In this document: positions 15,045 through 19,913 of the stretch, piece by piece
Numbering within the stretch: position 1 is the first letter of the stretch
Layout of the letters: the number at the start of each line of letters is the position of its first letter
Source of the DNA: PALSA-607 sp036509315
Lineage (GTDB): Bacteria; Actinomycetota; Actinomycetes; Acidothermales; Acidothermaceae
NCBI GenBank assembly: GCA_036509315.1
Contig: DATCFU010000158.1
Location: forward strand, 1 to 19,913
Length of the DNA stretch: 19,913 nt
Reading direction: 5' to 3'
The notes under the pieces: model-generated
Told to the model about the DNA's origin: nothing
The model's database searches: none
Seen by the model: the letters and a program-made list of their open reading frames with translations, nothing else
Translations under genes and position numbers: made by a program

Positions 15045-16055
15045 CTAGCTGGGCCGGCTCATCGGGTAGCTCGCCAGGGTGCGAATGTACTGCGCCCGCT
15101 CGTATGGCCCGGCGTCACGCGCCGTGCGGCTCGACATGCTGCCGCGCATCTGTCCCACGGAGCTGTATTCGCGAGTACTCATCCAAGCCACGAGCTCTGC
15201 CTCCGCTAACGCAATCTGGCCGGCCCCACGCCGCAGGAGCGCCGATGCCATCATCGCCACGTCGGCGCCGGCGAGGATGGCTTTTGCGACGTCCAACCCG
15301 CTGTGTACTCCGGAGGTCAACGCGAGAGATGTGTGTGGAAGGAGCGGACGCAGCAGACCGATCCAGCGCAGTGGCAGCTTGATGTCCTCACTCGTGGACA
15401 GGTCGACGCGGTTTTCGACGTCCAGCGTGTCAAGGTTGATGTCGGGCTGATAGAAGCGGTTAAACAGAACGAGACCGTCGACGCCCGCATCCACGAGACG
15501 GCGCGCGAAGTTCGCGGTCGATGAGAGATACGGGCTGAGCTTGACCGAAAGCGGACGGCTCACCCGGAAGCGCAGGTCGTCGATCAACCGCAGATAACTG
15601 TCTTCAACAGCTGTCGCCGACATCTCCGGGTTCGCCTGTACCGAATAGAGGTTGAGTTCAATCGCGTCCGCACCGCCTGCGGCGAGAAGCTCGGCATTGC
15701 GCAGCCACCACCCCGCCGTCGCGCCGTTCACGCTGGCAATGACCGGGATCGACAAGTGCTCTTTGGCTGCAGTGAGGAGTTTCAGGTGACTGAGCGGGCC
15801 GAGATGATCGAACTGCATCGGCGGGAAGAAACTGCCCAACTCGGGAAAAGAGTCGCTACCGGCGTCGAGGTCGATGCTTAGGCGCAGCGCGTCGCGGTTG
15901 ACCTCCTCTTCGAATAGCGACGGCAGGACAACTGCGCCGGCACCCGCGTGTTCCAGTCCTAGCAAGCGATCGAGACCGTTCGTCATCGGACTCGCCGATG
16001 CGACGATCGGCGAGCGAAGTGACAATCCGAGGTAACTGCATGAAAGATCGATCAC
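15045..16055 (-). CDS. Dihydroorotate dehydrogenase-like flavoprotein coupled to nifJ
   Basis: A 336-residue FMN-type TIM-barrel protein of the dihydroorotate dehydrogenase-like group found beside nifJ in various bacteria. Visible are SPIVASASPMT at about 13-23, PVIASVNGATAGWW, IELNLYSVQANPE, SVKLSPYLS, LVLFNRFYQPDINLDTLDV and the phosphate-binding end TSGVHSGLDVAKAILAGADV. Class 1 DHODs have an N-x-SCPN loop with the catalytic Cys. The corresponding segment here reads NLYSVQAN and lacks it, so dihydroorotate is probably not the substrate. The start is the GTG at 16055, overlapping the nifJ stop as GTGA with AAGGAGA upstream; the open frame runs to 16454 inside nifJ without family similarity. 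The role is unknown; a redox partner of PFOR is a guess. Confidence 0.88.
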   Translation of the reverse strand: MIDLSCSYLGLSLRSPIVASASPMTNGLDRLLGLEHAGAGAVVLPSLFEEEVNRDALRLSIDLDAGSDSFPELGSFFPPMQFDHLGPLSHLKLLTAAKEHLSIPVIASVNGATAGWWLRNAELLAAGGADAIELNLYSVQANPEMSATAVEDSYLRLIDDLRFRVSRPLSVKLSPYLSSTANFARRLVDAGVDGLVLFNRFYQPDINLDTLDVENRVDLSTSEDIKLPLRWIGLLRPLLPHTSLALTSGVHSGLDVAKAILAGADVAMMASALLRRGAGQIALAEAELVAWMSTREYSSVGQMRGSMSSRTARDAGPYERAQYIRTLASYPMSRPS

Positions 16056-19000
16056 GACGCGTCTCCTTGGTCTGCATCTCTTGTTGAAGCTGCCGGCGCC
16101 ACGCCGTTGTCGTGCGGCAAGGCGCGCTCCACGTGGGCGAGCTGCTCGTAGTAGCGCCAGCGTTCGGTGACATCGGACTGAGCCATGGCCAGCAGGTGCC
16201 GCGAACGCTCGGGGTCGGAACGGGCGAGCATCGAGAATCGCGATTCCGCCAACGCGAAGGCTGCGACCGGGATTGTCGGCGCTTTCGAATCGAGCTGGAA
16301 CGGATGCGCGCCCTCTTGCGGGCTCGGGTGGTAGCGATAGAGCGGCCAATAACCAGATCCCACGGCGTCCTTCTGGTGCGTCATTGACGTCGACATCTCG
16401 ATGCCGTGCGCGATGCAGGTGCTGTACGCGATGACCAGCGACGGACCAGGCCACGCCGCGGCCTCGAGAAGGGCGCGCACGGACTGCATTTCATTCCCGC
16501 CAAGCGCGATCTGCGCGACGTAGACGTTGCCGTAGGACCTGGCGAACGCACCGAGGTCCTTCTTTGCCGTCTCCTTCCCCGACGCGGCAAACTTGGCCAC
16601 TGCACCTCGGGGCGTCGACTTCGACGCTTGCCCTCCAGTGTTGGAGTACACCTCGGTATCGAGCACTAGGACGTTGACATTGCGTCCGGAGCCGAGCACG
16701 TGATCGAGGCCACCAAACCCGATGTCGTATGCCCAACCGTCGCCGCCGACGATCCAAAAACTCTTGTCGACGAGCTCGTCCGCCAGGCTCGCCAAGCGGC
16801 GAGCCTGCGCTGCCTGCCGTCCGGTGAGCTCAGCCAGCAGGTATTTCAGCGTCCCCACTCGCTCGCGTTGTGCAGCAATCTCCGCGTCGCCGACTTGATC
16901 AGAGCCGAGGAGCGCACCGACAATCTCGTCGCCGAGTGCGGGCCTCAGCTCGGCGAGCAGCCGACGCGCTTCGGCAGCTTGCTGCTCGGAGGCTAACCGC
17001 AGCCCGAGCCCGAACTCAGCGTTGTCCTCAAAGAGCGAGTTCGCCCACGCCGGACCGCGCCCGGCGCCATCCTGTGCCCAAGGTGTCGTCGGCAGGTTCC
17101 CGCCGTAGATCGACGAGCAACCCGTGGCGTTCGCTACGACCATGCGGTCTCCGAAGAGCTGGCTCAACAACTTCAAGTACGGCGTCTCGCCGCAGCCTGC
17201 GCATGCCCCAGAGAACTCGAAGAGCGGCTGCAGCAGCTGCGACCCCTTCACGGTGTCGTGTCGAACCAGGGAACGGTCGAGTTCGGGGATCTGCTCGAAG
17301 AAGTCCCACCGCGGCCGCTCGACGTCGCGATGGATTAAGGCATCACCGAGGTTGATCGCCTTGTGGTTGACGGCTTCCTTGCTGTGCGCAGGGCAAATCT
17401 CGACACACAGACCGCACCCCGTGCAATCGTCGGGAGATACCTGCACCGTCAGTTTGAAGCCAGGGAGGTCACGGCCAGCGCAGTCTTTGGACTGGAAGCC
17501 GTCCGGGGCATCAGCCAGCGCATTGGGTTCGAACGCCTTCATGCGGATCGCCGCATGCGGACATACGATCGCGCACTTGCCGCAGTCAATGCAGATCGAC
17601 GGGTCCCAGATCGGCAGCTCGGTACCGATCGCACGCTTCTCCCAGCGCGAGGTGCCTGTCGAAAATGTCCCGTCAACCGGTAGCGCGCTGACAGGCAACC
17701 CTTCTCCATGGGCGGTCACGAGTTCGCGGGTCAGCGCTGGCGCGGCCGCCGAGACGACGACGAGCTCCAGTGCCGCCGCATCCCACTCAAGAACTTCTTC
17801 CGCGGGGACATTGACCCGCACCAGGGCGTCGAGGGCACGGTCGATCGCCGCGAGATTACGCTCCACAACCTCGGGTCCACGGCGGCCGTAGCTGTGCTCG
17901 ATACTTTCCTTCAGCGCAACGAGCGCCTCGTCCGCCGGTATCACATTCGACAGTGCGAAAAAGCACGGCTGCATGACGGTATTGATCCGACCGCCCAAGC
18001 CAACCTCACGAGCCACGTGGTTGGCGTTGATCACCCAGAAGTCAAGCTTCTTGTCACGAATCTGGTGCTGCACGACGGCTGGCAAATGGGCCCAAACCTC
18101 GTCCGCTGAGTACGGAGCGTTGAGCAGAAATGTTGCACCGTCCCGCGCAACGTCGAGCACAGGTGCCGTCCGCAGCTGTGCGAACTGGTGGCACGCGACG
18201 AAATCGGCCTGAGAAATTAGGTACGTCGACCTGATTGGTTCTGGTCCAAAGCGCAGGTGTGAAACCGTGACGGACCCTGACTTGCGCGAGTCATACACGA
18301 AATAGCCCTGCGCGTACAGGTCGGTGAGCTCCCCGATGAGCTTGATACCGGCCTTGTTCGCGCCAACGGTGCCATCACTGCCCAAGCCGTAGAACACCGC
18401 CTGGACCGCCTTGGTCGGCACCTCGAAGGAGCCGTCTGGCGCGATGCTCGTGTGCGAGACATCGTCGACGATCCCGATGGTGACGTGTCGGCGTGGCATT
18501 ACATGGCGCATCTCGTCGAAGACACCTTTCAGCATCTGCGGCGTGAATTCCTTGCTTCCCAGCCCGTATCGACCGGCCGTTACGTGTATTCCGTGCCGTC
18601 CGCTCTCGTTGAGTGCGGCTACGACGTCGAGGTAGAGCGGGTCGCCGACCGCACCCGGCTCCTTGGTGCGATCGAGCACGCATACGCGGCGCGCGGTCGC
18701 AGGCAAGAGGCGGGCCAGCTCGGAAACCGGGAACGGACGGTACAGACGGACCTTGAGCAAGCCGACCTTCTCGCCGCGTCGGTTCATCTCTTCGATGGTT
18801 TCCTGCGCAGCTCCGACTCCCGACCCCATCAAGATGACGACACGTTCCGCGTCGGCTGCTCCCTCGTATTCCACCAGTTGGTACGCCCGGCCGGTGCGAG
18901 CCGCCAGCACGTCCATCGTCGCCTGGACGGCGGCGGGCACCCTGTCGTAGAAGGGGTTCGCCGCCTCGCGGCCTTGGAAGAAGACGTCAGGGTTTTGGGC

Positions 19001-19669
19001 CGACCCCCTGAGCACAGGGTGGTCGGGCGAAAGGCCACGCAGGCGATGCGCAACCACGTCCTCCTCGCGCACCAAGGCCCGCAAATCTTCTTCGGAAAGC
19101 AATTCGATCTTATCGACCTCATGGGAGGTACGGAAGCCATCAAAGAAGTGCAGCACCGGCACGCGCGTTTGCAATGCGACCGCATGAGCAATCAGGGCGA
19201 AATCGTGCGCCTCCTGCACAGAGCTCGCTGCAAGCATGGTCCAGCCGGTCGACCGAGCCGCCATCACATCACTGTGGTCGCCGAAGATCGACAGCGCGTG
19301 CGTAGCGATCGCGCGGGCAGCAACGTGAATCACCGCCGGCGTCAACTCACCGGCAATCTTGAACATGTTCGGAAGCATGAGCAACAGGCCCTGTGATGCA
19401 GTGAAGGTGGTGGCGAGCGTGCCCTTCATCGCGGCTCCGTGCAGGGCACCCGCGGCGCCAGCCTCGGACTGCATCTCGACGACGTCGGGCACCGCTCCCC
19501 AAATGTTTCGCCGACCCGCTCCGGTCCAGGAGTCACAGAATTCGCCCATCGGCGACGCCGGCGTGATCGGGTACAGCACGATGATCTCCGACAGCGCGTG
19601 CGCAACCCGAGCAGCGGCTTCGTTGCCGTCGATCGTCGCGATCGCCGGGCGATCTTCTGCGACCAACAT
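16052..19669 (-). CDS. nifJ: Pyruvate:ferredoxin (flavodoxin) oxidoreductase
   Basis: A 1205-residue single-chain PFOR that oxidises pyruvate and CoA to acetyl-CoA, CO2 and reduced ferredoxin or flavodoxin, reversibly. In order: the pyrimidine-binding domain with YPITPASPMGE at about 33-43; domain II/III; the 2[4Fe-4S] ferredoxin domain with CIDCGKCAIVCP near 690-701 and CTGCGLCVEICP near 745-756; CAGCGETPY near 818-826 for the proximal cluster; and the thiamine-diphosphate site GGDGWAYDIGFGGLDHVLG near 972-990 with DTEVYSNTGGQASKSTPRG. The conserved late Cys (STCIAHG) is near 1087. The ATG at 19669 has GGAGG six bases upstream. Length is normal and no frameshift is seen. First gene of its operon, preceded by a DosR-like box. 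Confidence 0.97.
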   Translation of the reverse strand: MLVAEDRPAIATIDGNEAAARVAHALSEIIVLYPITPASPMGEFCDSWTGAGRRNIWGAVPDVVEMQSEAGAAGALHGAAMKGTLATTFTASQGLLLMLPNMFKIAGELTPAVIHVAARAIATHALSIFGDHSDVMAARSTGWTMLAASSVQEAHDFALIAHAVALQTRVPVLHFFDGFRTSHEVDKIELLSEEDLRALVREEDVVAHRLRGLSPDHPVLRGSAQNPDVFFQGREAANPFYDRVPAAVQATMDVLAARTGRAYQLVEYEGAADAERVVILMGSGVGAAQETIEEMNRRGEKVGLLKVRLYRPFPVSELARLLPATARRVCVLDRTKEPGAVGDPLYLDVVAALNESGRHGIHVTAGRYGLGSKEFTPQMLKGVFDEMRHVMPRRHVTIGIVDDVSHTSIAPDGSFEVPTKAVQAVFYGLGSDGTVGANKAGIKLIGELTDLYAQGYFVYDSRKSGSVTVSHLRFGPEPIRSTYLISQADFVACHQFAQLRTAPVLDVARDGATFLLNAPYSADEVWAHLPAVVQHQIRDKKLDFWVINANHVAREVGLGGRINTVMQPCFFALSNVIPADEALVALKESIEHSYGRRGPEVVERNLAAIDRALDALVRVNVPAEEVLEWDAAALELVVVSAAAPALTRELVTAHGEGLPVSALPVDGTFSTGTSRWEKRAIGTELPIWDPSICIDCGKCAIVCPHAAIRMKAFEPNALADAPDGFQSKDCAGRDLPGFKLTVQVSPDDCTGCGLCVEICPAHSKEAVNHKAINLGDALIHRDVERPRWDFFEQIPELDRSLVRHDTVKGSQLLQPLFEFSGACAGCGETPYLKLLSQLFGDRMVVANATGCSSIYGGNLPTTPWAQDGAGRGPAWANSLFEDNAEFGLGLRLASEQQAAEARRLLAELRPALGDEIVGALLGSDQVGDAEIAAQRERVGTLKYLLAELTGRQAAQARRLASLADELVDKSFWIVGGDGWAYDIGFGGLDHVLGSGRNVNVLVLDTEVYSNTGGQASKSTPRGAVAKFAASGKETAKKDLGAFARSYGNVYVAQIALGGNEMQSVRALLEAAAWPGPSLVIAYSTCIAHGIEMSTSMTHQKDAVGSGYWPLYRYHPSPQEGAHPFQLDSKAPTIPVAAFALAESRFSMLARSDPERSRHLLAMAQSDVTERWRYYEQLAHVERALPHDNGVAPAASTRDADQGDAS

Positions 19670-19703
19670 CTGAGCCTCCGTAGCGGAAATCGCTGTGACA
19701 CCA

Positions 19704-19709
19704 AACGTA
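19704..19709 (-). promoter_or_regulatory. -10 element of the nifJ promoter
   Basis: The minus strand reads TACGTT, an exact TANNNT actinobacterial -10. Its centre is 33 bases from the centre of the DosR-like box at 19733-19746, the spacing of DosR-activated promoters. The implied start near 19697 gives a leader of about 28 bases containing GGAGG. Confidence 0.5.
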
Positions 19710-19732
19710 TTTGCCAGTCTTAGGTGCCGTGA

Positions 19733-19746
19733 GGGTCGAACGTCCT
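19733..19746 (-). promoter_or_regulatory. DosR-like box before nifJ
   Basis: GGGTCGAACGTCCT matches 10 of 14 positions of the DosR core in either orientation, and the spacing to the -10 at 19709-19704 is right. A second weaker match (9 of 14) is at 19715-19728. Together they resemble the paired boxes of strong DosR promoters. Confidence 0.45.
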
Positions 19747-19786
19747 AGCGCGCGAGGCACCAAGCCACCGAACGCAAGCGGGCGCA

Positions 19787-19820
19787 GATGAGGGCCCTCG
19801 CGTGGGCGGGGGCCCTCATC
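19787..19820. terminator. Perfect hairpin after the right-edge gene
   Basis: GATGAGGGCCC (19787-19797) pairs perfectly with GGGCCCTCATC (19810-19820) over 11 bp, with a 12-base loop. It begins 17 bases after the stop of the partial minus-strand gene at 19837, as expected for its terminator, and separates that gene from the nifJ promoter. No T-run follows. Confidence 0.7.
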
Positions 19821-19836
19821 GCCGGTGCGGTCGCCG

Positions 19837-19913
19837 TTACGGTTCGACGGGAGCCGGGGTCCGCGCACCGAGCTTGGGGAGCAACTCTGCGCTCGGATCG
19901 GTACGCCGCAGGT
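19837..19913 (-). CDS. C-terminal end of an unidentified gene, cut by window edge
   Basis: One minus-strand frame from the right edge codes for 24 residues ending in KLGARTPAPVEP followed by TAA at 19839-19837. The tail is polar and Pro-rich, like the disordered end of many actinobacterial proteins, and a strong hairpin follows the stop. The other two frames run Arg-rich. No family can be assigned from so little; the reading-frame choice rests on the stop/hairpin arrangement. Confidence 0.4.
   Translation of the reverse strand, partial: LRRTDPSAELLPKLGARTPAPVEP

Noticed and set aside
16056..16454. N-terminal extension of the DHOD-like protein into nifJ
   Set aside because: No family similarity; the GTG at 16055 with ribosome binding site and GTGA overlap explains the start.
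1..19913. CRISPR array, tRNA genes, insertion sequences or att sites
   Set aside because: No regular spaced repeats, cloverleaf-like sequences, transposase motifs or terminal inverted repeats were seen.

Overview
The window looks like part of the chromosome of a high-GC actinobacterium. Many starts are GTG, genes are packed with 4-base stop/start overlaps, and the gene families (Acg-type nitroreductase, stand-alone universal stress proteins, PNPOx-like flavin protein) are those of the mycobacterial/actinobacterial DosR (DevR) hypoxia-dormancy regulon. I cannot name the genus. No mobile element, tRNA, rRNA or CRISPR array was seen.

Layout. 1-283: promoter region, apparently divergent, with the ribosome binding site of a leftward gene at the left edge. 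284-3956 (+): Acg-family nitroreductase, USP, flavodoxin-fold protein, USP, GAPDH. 3966-4005: perfect hairpin. 4022-4489 (-): PNPOx-family protein with an apparent N-terminal frameshift. 4490-4734: divergent promoter with three DosR-like boxes. 4735-5343 (+): third USP, then a perfect hairpin. 5448-11078 (-): a compact operon read hoxE-hoxF-hoxU-hoxY-hoxH-maturation protease-hypA, encoding a complete NAD-linked bidirectional (group 3d) [NiFe] hydrogenase. 11228-12484 (+): enolase. 12510-19669 (-): a second operon read nifJ (pyruvate:ferredoxin/flavodoxin oxidoreductase) - dihydroorotate dehydrogenase-like flavoprotein - ABC ATPase - ABC-2 permease. 19787-19820: hairpin. 19837-19913 (-): the last 24 codons of an unidentified gene.

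How the genes may work together (inference). GAPDH makes NADH, enolase makes phosphoenolpyruvate, NifJ oxidises pyruvate to acetyl-CoA with a low-potential carrier, and HoxEFUYH can discharge NADH as H2 or take H2 up. The USPs, nitroreductase and flavin proteins are typical hypoxia/stress partners. By eye, sequences resembling the DosR palindrome (GGGACTWWAGTCCC) sit before almost every transcription unit, several with a T/A-N-N-N-T -10-like element about 33 bases further on. The region therefore reads as a hypoxia-induced fermentation and hydrogen module. Individual families are known. The less ordinary parts are the grouping of lower-glycolysis enzymes, PFOR and a 3d hydrogenase, the DHOD-like protein and ABC exporter coupled to nifJ, and the frameshift in the PNPOx gene.
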